Below, piece by piece: positions 44,154 through 53,584 of a stretch of 64,000 nt of DNA. The stretch's first letter is position 1. Every line of letters begins with the position of its first letter. Made by a program: the position numbers and the translations under genes. The DNA is taken from contig JAAFIG010000005.1 in assembly GCA_013298595.1 (NCBI GenBank), forward strand, positions 1-64,000. Reading direction: 5' to 3'. This DNA is from Deinococcales bacterium (GTDB lineage Bacteria > Deinococcota > Deinococci > Deinococcales > JAAFIG01). The notes under the pieces were generated by a model. That model was given only the letters and a program-made list of their open reading frames with translations, made no database searches and was not told the DNA's origin.

Positions 44154-45458
44154 ATGAAATCAAGTTTATTAGCAACTTTTACGGTGCTTTTGATCTCGAG
44201 TTTTGTATTAGCGCAAAGCATCACTGGGCAATGGACATACACCAACCTACAAAATGGCAGTGTTTTGACACTGATTCTGCAAGATAACGTAGGACAACTC
44301 ATCGGTACATTAGAAGGCAATGGGCAACGTTTTAGCCTCAGTGGACGAGTCAGTGGTTTACAGGCTCAAGGAACCCTGACAGATAATGCAGGGAACCAAG
44401 GTTTTTTTGCCCTAACTGTCCAAAATAACCAAATGCAGTTCACTTTTGGCGATTATGACAGCGCTGGACAACCCGATTACAACACCGCCTTACAAGCAAC
44501 GTTCACTCGAGCCAGTTCCACAATCCAAACAGGCAATTCTAGTACCAATAAACCTATTTATACACAAGTAACTCGGGTGCGACCCAATCCACAATTACCT
44601 GCGGGTACAACCGCTACTGCTAACCTGCAATACAAAGCAGGTGCTCGAGTCAATATTGCAAATCATAATGTTTCATTTGTTGTGCCAAATAATTTTCAAG
44701 GGCAAACACTTGCTACTCCTGCTGGTAATTTCACTTTTTTTAGCCAAGGACAAATTGCCAATGTTTTTATTTGGGCATTCACAGGTTTAGAACCACGCGA
44801 TGCCACAGCTTGGCTCGAGTACCCTATCGAACTTGATGCCAACCTCAAACTTGAACCGATTGGTGGCATTAAAATTCAGCAAGGTGCATTAGTTGCACGT
44901 CATACCCATGCCCAACTCGAGTCTTTGACCAGTATTATTTTTAGTAAAAACAACGCCATTGGTTTTACTGTCATGACCACCAAAGCTGCTCAAAATCAAC
45001 TCGAGAGTATCAGCAAAAACCTAGTACAAAGCAGTAAATTTGCCCCAAGCCCACTCGAGAATACCGTTACCAAGTTACGTCAAGGTTTAAGTGGTCGTTA
45101 CTTGCTTAAATACTCATTTAGTGGTGCAAGTAGTGGTACTGGTGGCACCGAAAACCAACGCCGTTGGGATTTATGTAGCAACGGACAATACGCTTATTTT
45201 GGACGAACCGAAACCAGTTATAGCAGTAATAATTACTGGGCAGGAACAAATACCAGTTTTTTTAGTACCAATGGGGCAAATGAAATTGGGGCGTGGCGGG
45301 TTTTTGCCATCAATGATTTTTACAACCTGATGACCATATCCAACAAAGGCGAATTGAGTATGCACACACTCAGTAACATCCAAGCAGCAGGTGGAAAATT
45401 ACCGTTTATGGACGGCAAAGAACTTGGTGCCTTTGGAGTCAGCAATAAATGTCAATAA
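44154..45458 (+). CDS. Secreted protein with N-terminal GTW-type beta domain
   Basis: 434 residues. Signal peptide MKSSLLATFTVLLISSFVLAQ. The first domain (about 22-115) begins ITGQWTYTNLQNGS and includes GTLEGNGQRFSLSGRVSGLQAQGT. It matches, segment by segment, the start of the next gene (VVGTWVAKAVNRT; GNLEGMGEPFTLTGKVNGVKAEGT). The C-terminal 300 residues (IANHNVSFVVPNNFQG, FIWAFTGLEPRD, RRWDLCSNGQYAYFGRTE) are a separate unrecognised domain with two Cys that may form a disulfide. TACACT is seven bases before the ATG. Confidence 0.7.
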   Translation: MKSSLLATFTVLLISSFVLAQSITGQWTYTNLQNGSVLTLILQDNVGQLIGTLEGNGQRFSLSGRVSGLQAQGTLTDNAGNQGFFALTVQNNQMQFTFGDYDSAGQPDYNTALQATFTRASSTIQTGNSSTNKPIYTQVTRVRPNPQLPAGTTATANLQYKAGARVNIANHNVSFVVPNNFQGQTLATPAGNFTFFSQGQIANVFIWAFTGLEPRDATAWLEYPIELDANLKLEPIGGIKIQQGALVARHTHAQLESLTSIIFSKNNAIGFTVMTTKAAQNQLESISKNLVQSSKFAPSPLENTVTKLRQGLSGRYLLKYSFSGASSGTGGTENQRRWDLCSNGQYAYFGRTETSYSSNNYWAGTNTSFFSTNGANEIGAWRVFAINDFYNLMTISNKGELSMHTLSNIQAAGGKLPFMDGKELGAFGVSNKCQ

Positions 45459-45507
45459 AAATAAAGCATCATTGATTGTTCAATGATTGACGCACTAGAA
45501 TAAAACA

Positions 45508-46173
45508 ATGAAAAAATTCTGGCTGTTTGCACTGCTATTTGCAACACTCTCGAGTTTAACGATTGCCCAGAATAACCCAGTGGTTGGCACTTGGGTTGCT
45601 AAAGCGGTTAACCGCACCATCACACTGAAAATAACCGAAGAAAACAACACTATTGCTGGCAATCTCGAGGGCATGGGTGAACCATTCACTTTAACAGGCA
45701 AAGTAAATGGCGTAAAAGCCGAAGGTACAGCCAGCAGCGCCAGTGGAGATGCTTTTTTTTCGTTCATTGTAACAGGAGATAACCTCAATTTAACCCTCAT
45801 GAACTTTGATACAAACGGTAAACCAGACAACCAAACAGCTGTCACCGTTAGCCTCGAGCGAGACTTTGGACCAAAAGTCCAAGCAGGATTTAGCGTCCCA
45901 GGTTTTGCGCCACCACCCGAAGACCCATTAATTGCGAGTTGGCAAAACTCGAGCATTTTAATCAGTATTAAAGCTAACGGAACCAACAAATACGTTGGTA
46001 ATATTACCATCAACAAAGTCAAAACCACTTTTGCAGCCACAGGTAAAGCCTCGAGCCTCAAAGGAAGCTTCAAGTTGAGTGGCAAAAATAAAACTTTTAC
46101 TGCTAAACTCGAGAATGACCGATTAAAATTTGTTTTAGACGGAAAAACGTATATGTTAGGGCGGGTGCGTTGA
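45508..46173 (+). CDS. Secreted protein with two GTW-type beta domains
   Basis: 221 residues. Signal peptide MKKFWLFALLFATLSSLTIAQ, then a lipocalin-like or small beta-barrel domain (22-115) paralogous to that of the preceding gene, a Pro-rich linker (VPGFAPPPEDP) and a shorter second copy (IASWQNSSILISIKANGTNKYVGNI). TAGAAT (45496-45501) is six bases before the ATG, with TTGATT 18 bases farther up. Function unknown. The adjacent position and shared domain imply local duplication and perhaps joint function at the cell surface. Confidence 0.7.
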   Translation: MKKFWLFALLFATLSSLTIAQNNPVVGTWVAKAVNRTITLKITEENNTIAGNLEGMGEPFTLTGKVNGVKAEGTASSASGDAFFSFIVTGDNLNLTLMNFDTNGKPDNQTAVTVSLERDFGPKVQAGFSVPGFAPPPEDPLIASWQNSSILISIKANGTNKYVGNITINKVKTTFAATGKASSLKGSFKLSGKNKTFTAKLENDRLKFVLDGKTYMLGRVR

Positions 46174-46190
46174 GCCATTAGCTCGAGTGG

Positions 46191-46220
46191 TTGGCATTGC
46201 CGCTCTGGGTGCGTTAAACT
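46191..46220 (+). promoter_or_regulatory. Promoter of the orphan sugar-binding protein
   Basis: TTGGCA (46191-46196), an 18-base spacer and TAAACT (46215-46220). The leader is about 30 bases and carries a good AAGAGGAGAG ribosome-binding site. Confidence 0.6.
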
Positions 46221-46256
46221 GCACCTGCCATCAGGCACAATTAAAGAGGAGAGAGT

Positions 46257-47519
46257 ATGAACATCAAAAAGGCGTTCGGTATTTCATTGGCACTTGCGGC
46301 AGGAGTCGCGGGTTTGAGTTTTTCACAAGTTGGCGCGCAAGAAAAACTGCAACTCGAGTTTGTCACTACTAGCCTGCAACCATTTGCAGATTTCTTTAAC
46401 CCACTGGTTACAAAGTACAATGCTGCTAATCTGAACCAAAACTTAAAATGGACAGATTTGCCACAAGCTGCCATTCAACAAAAAGTTTTATCAGGCGTAG
46501 CAGCAGGTAGCCCACCAGATGCAGTACAAATGAACAGCACACAAATTCTCGAGTTAGCCCAACAAGGTGCTTTGCAACCACTGAATAATTTGTTGGATGC
46601 TAAAACCTTAGCTGTTTACCAAAAACAAGCGCTGTCGGCTTTTACTTTTGAAGGTAAAGTTTATGGTGTGCCAGATTATGCCAGCCCACGGATTATTTTG
46701 TTCAACAAAGATATTCTTAAAAAAGCTGGTTTAGATGGACAAGACCTGCCACGAACCCAAGGTGGCATTATCGCTTGGGCAAAAATTATTGCTGAAAAGG
46801 CAGGTGTCTTTGGTTTCTCACCACTGATTGCCAATGCTGATTTGTTAAAAGTTTTCCAAGAAGAAGGCTTACCAATTTTCAGTAGCGACCGCAAAAAAGC
46901 CGTTTTCAACAGCCCTGCCCATGTTGCGTTACTACAAAAATACATGGACTTACGGAAAGCCAATGTGTTTAGTGAAGAAAGCATGAAAGGTATTGGTGCA
47001 AGCTATAACCTTTACACCGCAGGTAAACTTGGCATGTGCATCGTTGGAATTACTTTCATTCCACGGTTAGCAAACGATGCTGCAGCGATTTTTAAAGTTA
47101 CAGCGGTTGCCCCAAACCCAATTGCTGCTGGGCAAATCACTCAAGCCAGCACCTTTGCTTATGCAGTACCAACAGGTACAAAAAATCCAAAAGCCAGCGC
47201 TGCACTAGCTGCATGGTTAACCAACGACGAAAATCAATTGGCATTTGCAAAACGCGCAGGAACAGTTTTCCCAACTACTGTTAGAGCCGCTCGAGACCCA
47301 TACTTTACCAGTGGTAAAAACAGTGAAAACCTTGTAGACCTCGGACGTTTCGCAGGTTCACAAACCATGAAGAGCGCCAAAGAACTCACCCCAGTTGTAC
47401 CAAATGCCAGCACCCTCAACAAAGCTATCAAAGATAATGTTGAAGCTGCTATTTTTGGACAAAAAACGGCTAGAGCAGCCCTTGATGCTGCTGTAGCAAT
47501 TTGGAATGCAAATCTGTAA
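46257..47519 (+). CDS. ABC transporter extracellular (sugar-type) solute-binding protein
   Basis: A 420-residue family-1 binding protein: signal peptide ending SQVGAQ, then KLQLEFVTTSLQPFADFFNPLVTKYNAAN, the hinge-region GVPDYASPRIILFNKDILKKAGL and the C-terminal ASAALAAWLTNDENQLAFAKR. It would capture an oligosaccharide or similar solute for import. No permease or ATPase gene flanks it, so it is an orphan. The two-domain permease at 25277 is of a different class. No CTCGAG occurs between about 46552 and 47287. Confidence 0.85.
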   Translation: MNIKKAFGISLALAAGVAGLSFSQVGAQEKLQLEFVTTSLQPFADFFNPLVTKYNAANLNQNLKWTDLPQAAIQQKVLSGVAAGSPPDAVQMNSTQILELAQQGALQPLNNLLDAKTLAVYQKQALSAFTFEGKVYGVPDYASPRIILFNKDILKKAGLDGQDLPRTQGGIIAWAKIIAEKAGVFGFSPLIANADLLKVFQEEGLPIFSSDRKKAVFNSPAHVALLQKYMDLRKANVFSEESMKGIGASYNLYTAGKLGMCIVGITFIPRLANDAAAIFKVTAVAPNPIAAGQITQASTFAYAVPTGTKNPKASAALAAWLTNDENQLAFAKRAGTVFPTTVRAARDPYFTSGKNSENLVDLGRFAGSQTMKSAKELTPVVPNASTLNKAIKDNVEAAIFGQKTARAALDAAVAIWNANL

Positions 47520-47537
47520 AACTATGACTTTAAAGCT

Positions 47538-47562
47538 AAAACCCCGTACAAACGGGGTTTTA
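47538..47562 (+). terminator. Terminator of the solute-binding protein gene
   Basis: AAAACCCCGT-ACAA-ACGGGGTTTT (47538-47561), a 10-bp stem with a U-run. Confidence 0.88.
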
Positions 47563-47737
47563 TACCAATGCGGTTTTAATGTGAGGCGTAAGCCTCACAT
47601 TAAAACCGCACTTCGCTCCTGTGTACTACCAGTCCAGCCATGGGCGCGACAAGCGCGTGAGAACCCCCGTTTTGGACGGAGTACGTGTAATTTTCGCTGT
47701 TTTTTGCGAAATGGAGCGTACATAGTCCAAAACGGTA
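47562..47737. repeat. Hairpin element C, two large stems
   Basis: The 175 bases between convergent genes contain a perfect 18-bp stem (47570-47587 with 47592-47609, loop GTAA) and a 69-base nested hairpin: CCGTTTTGGAC/GTCCAAAACGG (47667-47677, 47725-47735) enclosing GTACG/CGTAC and TTTCGC/GCGAAA. The flanks TACCAAT and ATTAGTA are imperfect inverted repeats. No coding and no CTCGAG. Candidates are a MITE, a non-coding RNA or, for the inner stem, a terminator. Confidence 0.65.
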
Positions 47738-48763
47738 TTAGTATTTTAAAATTTGTCCTTCAGCAGCTCGGAAAAGTCGGTCATTAAGTGCCCTACCTAA
47801 GCCGCTCGAGGTAAATTGATGTGCCAAAATATGGGTGCAACCAGCTTTGTCTAAACTTCGCATACCTGCAAATAAACGAGTTGCGATACTAGGGAAATCC
47901 GAGCCAAGATCAAAACGCTCAACTTTCATATCTGGTACTAACTCGAGACTCGAGTTAGGCAGTAACAATCCGAGTTTTTCGTGCTGATAGATTTTAGCAA
48001 CTTCGAGTAAATGCTCTGAATTCTCGAGTAAAAGTAACTTTGCTTTGGGACTATAATGCTTGAGTAACATTCCAGGGGAAGGTTGTGCTGTATTTGCCTC
48101 AAGAATGGCTTCGTGAGGTAATAACACCTCGCCAATCAGTGCTTCGATATCCTCAAGTGCCACACCACCAGGTCGCAACAACGTTGGTGCACCAAGTAAA
48201 CTCAGCACCGTACTTTCCACACCAATATGGGCAGACCCACCATCGAGTACCAGATCAATCCGACCAGTTAAATCTTCGAGCACCATATCGGCAGTGGTTG
48301 GTGAAGGACGCGAAAACAAATTGGCGCTTGGCGCAGCAATTGGCACACCAGAAGCTTTAATCAGTGCTGCTGCCACAGGATGAGCTGGCACTCGAGCGGC
48401 TACCGAACTTCCACCAGCTGTCACCTCGAGCGGTACAATTTTTTGTTTTGGCAAAACCAGTGTTAAAGCTCCAGGCATAAAGGCTTTTGCTAAACGTTCA
48501 ATCAAATGTTCAACACCGGCTAGCGCCGCCACACTCGAGAATTGAGTAACATCCTCAAGATGCAAAATGAGAGGATCGGAACTTGGGCGTTTTTTAGCAA
48601 TAAAAATTTTTTGCACAGCAACAGCATCTAAACCATTGGCACCCAAACCATACACTGTTTCTGTAGGGAACGCCACCAAACCACCAGCACTAATCACTCG
48701 AGCTGCTTCGAGAATTAATGCTGGTTCAGGTTGGAATGCAGAAATAACAAGATGTTGTGTCAT
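47738..48763 (-). CDS. tsaC: Threonylcarbamoyl-AMP synthase (Sua5/TsaC)
   Basis: 341 residues: a YrdC domain (VAFPTETVYGLGANG; KKRPSSDPLILHL; PIAAPSANLFSRPSPTTADMV) plus the C-terminal Sua5 domain with its linker (PSPGMLLKHYSPKAKLLLL). It makes threonylcarbamoyl-AMP from Thr, bicarbonate and ATP for the t6A37 modification of ANN-decoding tRNAs. Its ATG overlaps the TGA of the long GH13 gene (ATGA), so it is translationally coupled to it. Confidence 0.93.
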   Translation of the reverse strand: MTQHLVISAFQPEPALILEAARVISAGGLVAFPTETVYGLGANGLDAVAVQKIFIAKKRPSSDPLILHLEDVTQFSSVAALAGVEHLIERLAKAFMPGALTLVLPKQKIVPLEVTAGGSSVAARVPAHPVAAALIKASGVPIAAPSANLFSRPSPTTADMVLEDLTGRIDLVLDGGSAHIGVESTVLSLLGAPTLLRPGGVALEDIEALIGEVLLPHEAILEANTAQPSPGMLLKHYSPKAKLLLLENSEHLLEVAKIYQHEKLGLLLPNSSLELVPDMKVERFDLGSDFPSIATRLFAGMRSLDKAGCTHILAHQFTSSGLGRALNDRLFRAAEGQILKY

Positions 48764-51700
48764 TTTTTGGATTTAGGTTTTGCAGTAACAGCTTTTTTTG
48801 CCACCACTTTTTGAGCAGGTTTTTTCCCAGCCACTAAAGTATTGGTCAATGCCTTAAAACCAACCTCATCACCCTGAGCCAATAAACTCGCCTGTGTAGC
48901 CCAAGACTCGAGACTTGGTGCAAGACGAATACTCGCCGCTTCAATAGCCGATTTTAAGGTTTCAGGTGTACTCGAGGCGAGACTGGCAAAAGTTGTTATC
49001 CCAGCAGCATTTAAAGCTGTTGCTATTTTAGGACCAATTCCTTCAACTCGAGTTAAATCATCGGGAAGACTCGAGGTTTTTTCTGGTTTTGCAGCAATCT
49101 TTTTTGGCTTTATGACTGCTGGTTTTGCAACGGCTTTTGTGGTTGTGGCTTTTGCGGGGGCTTTTGTGGTTTTAGCTGTGGCAGGTGAGGTATGCCTCGC
49201 CGCGACGGTTTTGGGTTTGGATTCTGTCGGCTCGAGTGTGACAGCAGATTTTTTGGTTTTGGATGTCGTTATGGGTTTGGTCACAGTTTTTGGTTTTGCT
49301 GCGATTGGTTTCACGGCTTTTTCTGGTTTTGCAGGAGCTTTGGTCGTGGTAGCTGGTTTTGCTCCTTCGGATTTAAAAGCCTTGGCTGTCTTTGTTTCAA
49401 CAGGCTTAGTCGCTTTTTTTGGTTTTACGGTTGTGGATTTAGCAGTTTTGGCACTCGAGGTTTTTGGCTCGGCTTTGGCAACTTTGGGTTCCGATGCACT
49501 GATTTTCTTGGCTTTAGGTGTAGGTACTTTTGCTTTGCTGGCAGTTTTAGATTTTTTTGCTTCAAAATCTAAGCTGTAACCATTGTCTTGTACAACTTTC
49601 TCGGTATCGGTAAAAACTTTTGTTTTGCTCGAGATGGTTTTTGCAGTGCTGATAAAAGTTGTGAAGGCTTCAGCATGAACATAGCGCTTACCTTGATAGG
49701 TATTCAAACCAATTGCGGCTTGGGCATGAGTTGCCAAACCCATCAGTTCAATCAGTGCATTGACTGAAGCAGATTTCTTAAATTCAGAGCGGTGACATGC
49801 CAACATTAAAACTCGAGCAGCGTCGCGGTGCGCGTGATGACTGCCATTATCACGGAAAGCTCGTTCGAGTTGACGCGACAACAACCATTCACTGCTGATA
49901 GAAGTTGCTGTGGCATTTGTTAGTATTTCAAGATGTTTAATGGCGCTTAAAGCCAACTGCTCGAGAGCAGATTCTGTGGTTTTAACTTTGATATTCTGTA
50001 ATTCTGCACGAACATTTTTGGCAAATTCAACACTTTCAAGATTGCGTTTGGTGTGAGTTTCAACACCATCGGCAAGGGCTTTGGCTCGAGCTTCAAGTTC
50101 ACCCAAAAACTTTGGGGTTGGTTCGAGTAATGCTCGAGCATGACTGGCATTGACTAAATCGTTCCAAGGAGTCAGGATTTTCTCGAGGTATAATTCTTGT
50201 ACTGTGGTTTCGACATGTTCGACACCACGTCCACCAAGCATTTGCTCGAGACGAGCATAACGACCATCTGTATCAATAACCTCGTGCCAATCGAGTAGCA
50301 CTGCCCGACCATAGGCTCCCAATTCGATTTGGAAGCTACTATTAACCACTTTGGCACTGTTGCGAATATACTCGAGTCCGCTGACATTATCGCGGTAAAT
50401 CAGATAATGCTGCTGGTTACTCGAGAGTTGTAATGCCTCGCCGATACCTGAGCGTCGTTCGGCATATAAGCAACCATTGATGCTGACATTGGCATGATGC
50501 ACAGAGTTGTTATAGAAAATTAAAGCGCGTTCTGAACCTGCCCGATTTGAAAAAGCAAAAACATGTTCGTGATTGACATCGTAAAGCGCGAATTGCTGGA
50601 CTTCGGCAAACAAGTACCGCTTTTTGAGCAGCGGGAAAATCTGGGTTTCATGGTGTGCCATAAAACCCCCATCAGGAATTTCGTCGTAATAGGCTCGTTG
50701 GTATTCCATGCCATATTTCTCGGTAAACCCTTCAACTTGTCCGTGTCCTAGCATTGGTAAACCAGGCAAAGTAGCACAAAGTGTCATGATGCCAAAGTAC
50801 TTATCGGTTTTACCAAACTGTTCAACAGCTGTTTTTTCATCAGGGTTACTTAAAAAATTGACATAACGCTTTAAAATTTCAGGTTCAAACTCGAGCGTGT
50901 TTTTAATCACATCTTTGTACTCGGCGTTGCGTTCATCGCGTAACATGACCATAAAAGCGCTGTTGTAAACGCGGTGCATTCCCAAAGTACGCACAAAGTA
51001 CCCTTCCATCATCCAGAATGCCTCGGCAAGCAGTAATGTATCTGGTACTTCAAAAGCGGCTCTGTCCACCACTTCACGCCAGAATTCATTGGGCATGATC
51101 CGATCAAATTCTTCTCGAGTCATGCCGTACTCGTTGCGTGAGGCAATCCCTTCACCACTGCCAGGCTCTGGAAACCAAAGGCGTTTAATGTGGCGTTTGG
51201 CTAGGGTCATGGCAGCATCAAAACGAATGATCGGAAATTGTCTTGCGACTCGGAAAATTGTTTGAATGACTGCTTCTCGAGCTGCTGGGTTCATATAATC
51301 AAGTTGGGCAGTGTCGTTCCACGGCAGGCTTGTCCCATCGTTGCCATGATAAATAATCCGAGTTTGCCCAGTGCGGTTATCGATGTGCTTAAACGTCACA
51401 GCCGCATCAGATTTATCGTAGTAGTGATCCTCGAGAAAGACCTGCATTCGGTTATCAGTGCTGAGATTCTGCGAATGATACGTGTAGCTTGGGTACGGCG
51501 ATTCACCGCGTTGCAAGAACCAATCTGGGTGTTCTGCCATCCAACGGCTATCAATACCTGTGTGATTTGGCACCATATCTGATGCCATACGAATACCAAA
51601 ACGCCAAGCTCGGGTTTTTAAGTTTTCCAGTGCTGCATCACCACCAAGGGCATGAGCAATACTGTAATCCCAAAGGCTGTACGCACTGGCAACAGCATCG

Positions 51701-52791
51701 GGGTTACCCATACGATGCTTAATTTCTTTGGAAGCACTCGAGCGTTCCCATAAACCAATCAGCCATAAACCAGTAATACCCCAACGTGCCAGTGTCTCGA
51801 GTTCGTTATCTGGGATTTGATCTAGTGTGCGAATTTGTTGCCCATAACGCTTAGAAAGTTGATCTAACCAAACAAACGCATTTTTTGCCATCAGCACAAC
51901 GCGAGGCATCCAATTTTGATCTAAGGTAAAGGCTTCGGGTTCTTCTTCGAGCATTTGCCGTGAAACCTGACGAATTTGTGCTTCGGCTTCAAAACCGCCA
52001 GCACCACCAAAAACTCGAGCATTCTGCGCCACAAAAAACCGTGCTTCTTCAGCAAATAAATCCAGACCACCACGCAGTTTTAATTCGAGGGTAGCAAAAC
52101 GCCCAGCCATACCACGGCGTTGAAAAACCCCACCAAAACGCGCCATTAATGCCCGAAGTTGCGCCTCAAGCGAATCTGGATGCAGCAATGCAGGTGTTCG
52201 TAAGGCTTTCCATAAACTCATGCCACCAGCCGCTGCAAAACCAGGTTGTGTCTCGAGCCAAGATTCCAAACTGGAAATCACACTGCGATACGCACTACCC
52301 GTTGCTACAACTTCATCCTCAAATAAATCTTTGTACGGATTAAACGCAGGATTGTTATTCTCCAGCCACAGCAACAACATTTCCTCGATTAAAACCTCTT
52401 TATTGGCAGGAACAGCCAAGTAATCCTTGAGCTTAATTTTATTTTGATACACCGCTGTTGGTGGGAACTCCCGAGCAAAGCGCTCGAGTGTGCTATCTAA
52501 ACGCTCACCATATTGCGTGCGCAAAGCCATCAGCGCATCCTGCCATAGTTTTGGCGCATGGTTTTCACGGTACTCGAGCAACAAGGCATGTAGCACCTCA
52601 TCAATCAAACCCATCGCATTAACATCGCCTGCCCTTGCATTACGCCCAGGCGAGACAGCATTGAGTGCCGCAGCAAAACGCCTAGCCGCAGCGAAATCAG
52701 CAAAAATCACTCGACCAGACGTGGTAAACAAAGCCCCATCGAATTGGTGGCGGTCACGAGCGGAACGTAAAATATGAAACTCGAGCATCAT
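48760..52791 (-). CDS. GH13 alpha-amylase-family protein with histone-H1-like tail and HhH module
   Basis: About 1343 residues (numbering below counts from the upstream codon at 52806). An N-terminal helical region of some 330 residues precedes the GH13 barrel. Catalytic regions: DMVPNH (410-415), IIRFDAAM (Asp530), LLAEAFW (Glu595) and FLSNPDE (654-657, Pro where most enzymes have His). A beta domain (about 690-830) and helical region follow. Residues 1082-1244 are a Lys/Ala/Thr/Pro repeat like histone H1 or AlgP, then a helix-hairpin-helix (TRVEGIGPKIATALNAAGI) and a basic end. TATCGT lies five bases before ATG 52791. The glycoside substrate is unknown. Confidence 0.85.
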   Translation of the reverse strand: MMLEFHILRSARDRHQFDGALFTTSGRVIFADFAAARRFAAALNAVSPGRNARAGDVNAMGLIDEVLHALLLEYRENHAPKLWQDALMALRTQYGERLDSTLERFAREFPPTAVYQNKIKLKDYLAVPANKEVLIEEMLLLWLENNNPAFNPYKDLFEDEVVATGSAYRSVISSLESWLETQPGFAAAGGMSLWKALRTPALLHPDSLEAQLRALMARFGGVFQRRGMAGRFATLELKLRGGLDLFAEEARFFVAQNARVFGGAGGFEAEAQIRQVSRQMLEEEPEAFTLDQNWMPRVVLMAKNAFVWLDQLSKRYGQQIRTLDQIPDNELETLARWGITGLWLIGLWERSSASKEIKHRMGNPDAVASAYSLWDYSIAHALGGDAALENLKTRAWRFGIRMASDMVPNHTGIDSRWMAEHPDWFLQRGESPYPSYTYHSQNLSTDNRMQVFLEDHYYDKSDAAVTFKHIDNRTGQTRIIYHGNDGTSLPWNDTAQLDYMNPAAREAVIQTIFRVARQFPIIRFDAAMTLAKRHIKRLWFPEPGSGEGIASRNEYGMTREEFDRIMPNEFWREVVDRAAFEVPDTLLLAEAFWMMEGYFVRTLGMHRVYNSAFMVMLRDERNAEYKDVIKNTLEFEPEILKRYVNFLSNPDEKTAVEQFGKTDKYFGIMTLCATLPGLPMLGHGQVEGFTEKYGMEYQRAYYDEIPDGGFMAHHETQIFPLLKKRYLFAEVQQFALYDVNHEHVFAFSNRAGSERALIFYNNSVHHANVSINGCLYAERRSGIGEALQLSSNQQHYLIYRDNVSGLEYIRNSAKVVNSSFQIELGAYGRAVLLDWHEVIDTDGRYARLEQMLGGRGVEHVETTVQELYLEKILTPWNDLVNASHARALLEPTPKFLGELEARAKALADGVETHTKRNLESVEFAKNVRAELQNIKVKTTESALEQLALSAIKHLEILTNATATSISSEWLLSRQLERAFRDNGSHHAHRDAARVLMLACHRSEFKKSASVNALIELMGLATHAQAAIGLNTYQGKRYVHAEAFTTFISTAKTISSKTKVFTDTEKVVQDNGYSLDFEAKKSKTASKAKVPTPKAKKISASEPKVAKAEPKTSSAKTAKSTTVKPKKATKPVETKTAKAFKSEGAKPATTTKAPAKPEKAVKPIAAKPKTVTKPITTSKTKKSAVTLEPTESKPKTVAARHTSPATAKTTKAPAKATTTKAVAKPAVIKPKKIAAKPEKTSSLPDDLTRVEGIGPKIATALNAAGITTFASLASSTPETLKSAIEAASIRLAPSLESWATQASLLAQGDEVGFKALTNTLVAGKKPAQKVVAKKAVTAKPKSKK

Positions 52792-52827
52792 GCGAAACGA
52801 TACCAAATTGTCACAAAAAATGCGCGG

Positions 52828-53172
52828 TTACGAATTTTCTGGTTTCTCGGCAACCTGTTTAGCCCCAGCTTGAATCAGTACAGCAATCGCCACCAAGTTC
52901 AAACCAGCCAAAGCCAAAGCAGGAAAAGCACTGCCCTGTACCACTCGAGTCATAAAGAACAAACCAGAGAATGCACAAACGATAAACCCCAACAAACGTG
53001 CCGAAGAAGTATTTCGGCGTAAGCCAAAAGCTGTCAAAGTTGCCACAACAGTAATTAGCAAACCAATAGCCAGCAATAAAAAGTCCTTATGAATGACTAA
53101 ACCATACAAACCAGCAATCAAATTCAGCAGACCGTAAGTAGACATAAATTGTGGCGGAGAAAGTTTCTGCAT
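52828..53172 (-). CDS. Small four-helix membrane protein
   Basis: 114 residues with four hydrophobic helices (LLNLIAGLYGLVI; LLLAIGLLITVVATLTAFGL; LLGFIVCAFSGLFFMT; ALALAGLNLVAIAVLI) and a short charged C-terminus. No family recognised. The start at 53172 (MQKLSPPQF) is preferred because TATACT (53180-53185) lies seven bases upstream. Confidence 0.7.
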   Translation of the reverse strand: MQKLSPPQFMSTYGLLNLIAGLYGLVIHKDFLLLAIGLLITVVATLTAFGLRRNTSSARLLGFIVCAFSGLFFMTRVVQGSAFPALALAGLNLVAIAVLIQAGAKQVAEKPENS

Positions 53173-53206
53173 ATTGTATAGTATAAGCAATCTTCAGCTA
53201 GACCTC

Positions 53207-53584
53207 TTATGATTTCAATTCTAGGGTATTCAAATCAATAACTGCTTTTGTAGAACGCAAAAAATTAAGTCCTAAAATTCCGTGCAATTCAAAACCATAA
53301 TCCATAAACCCTACTTCAACATCAAAGTTTTGAATAATAAGATTTCCAACGTCAACTTGACCAAGCTGTTTAGCAAAAACAAACTCTGTGCCACCAACGC
53401 CTCTGATGCGGTGCATTTCGTCCTCGAGTTCATAAACAATGCCAATTTTATGCAATTGCTCAGTTTGGAAGATAGTTCCAGCCGAACCAGTGTCCACAAG
53501 CACTCGTTCGAGTAATAAAGTTTGGTTTTTATGAACAATAGTGACTGATGTGAACAACAAACCACGTTCCAGGCTTAATTTCAC
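53207..53584 (-). CDS. Retropepsin-like aspartic protease
   Basis: A 125-residue single-domain retroviral-type protease fold with catalytic VLVDTGSAGT and second hallmark GILGLNFL. As in other members it should act as a homodimer with one Asp per subunit. The start is GTG 53584, overlapping the previous stop as GTGA, with CGGAG seven bases upstream. A longer start would overlap that gene by 28 bases. Substrate unknown, and the partner gene may encode a cofactor or target. Confidence 0.8.
   Translation of the reverse strand: MKLSLERGLLFTSVTIVHKNQTLLLERVLVDTGSAGTIFQTEQLHKIGIVYELEDEMHRIRGVGGTEFVFAKQLGQVDVGNLIIQNFDVEVGFMDYGFELHGILGLNFLRSTKAVIDLNTLELKS

Noticed and set aside
49112-49579. Long open frame on the plus strand opposite the Lys/Ala-rich tail
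   Set aside because: It is the antisense of a low-complexity repeat in the GH13 fusion. Its composition mirrors the repeats and it has no start signal.
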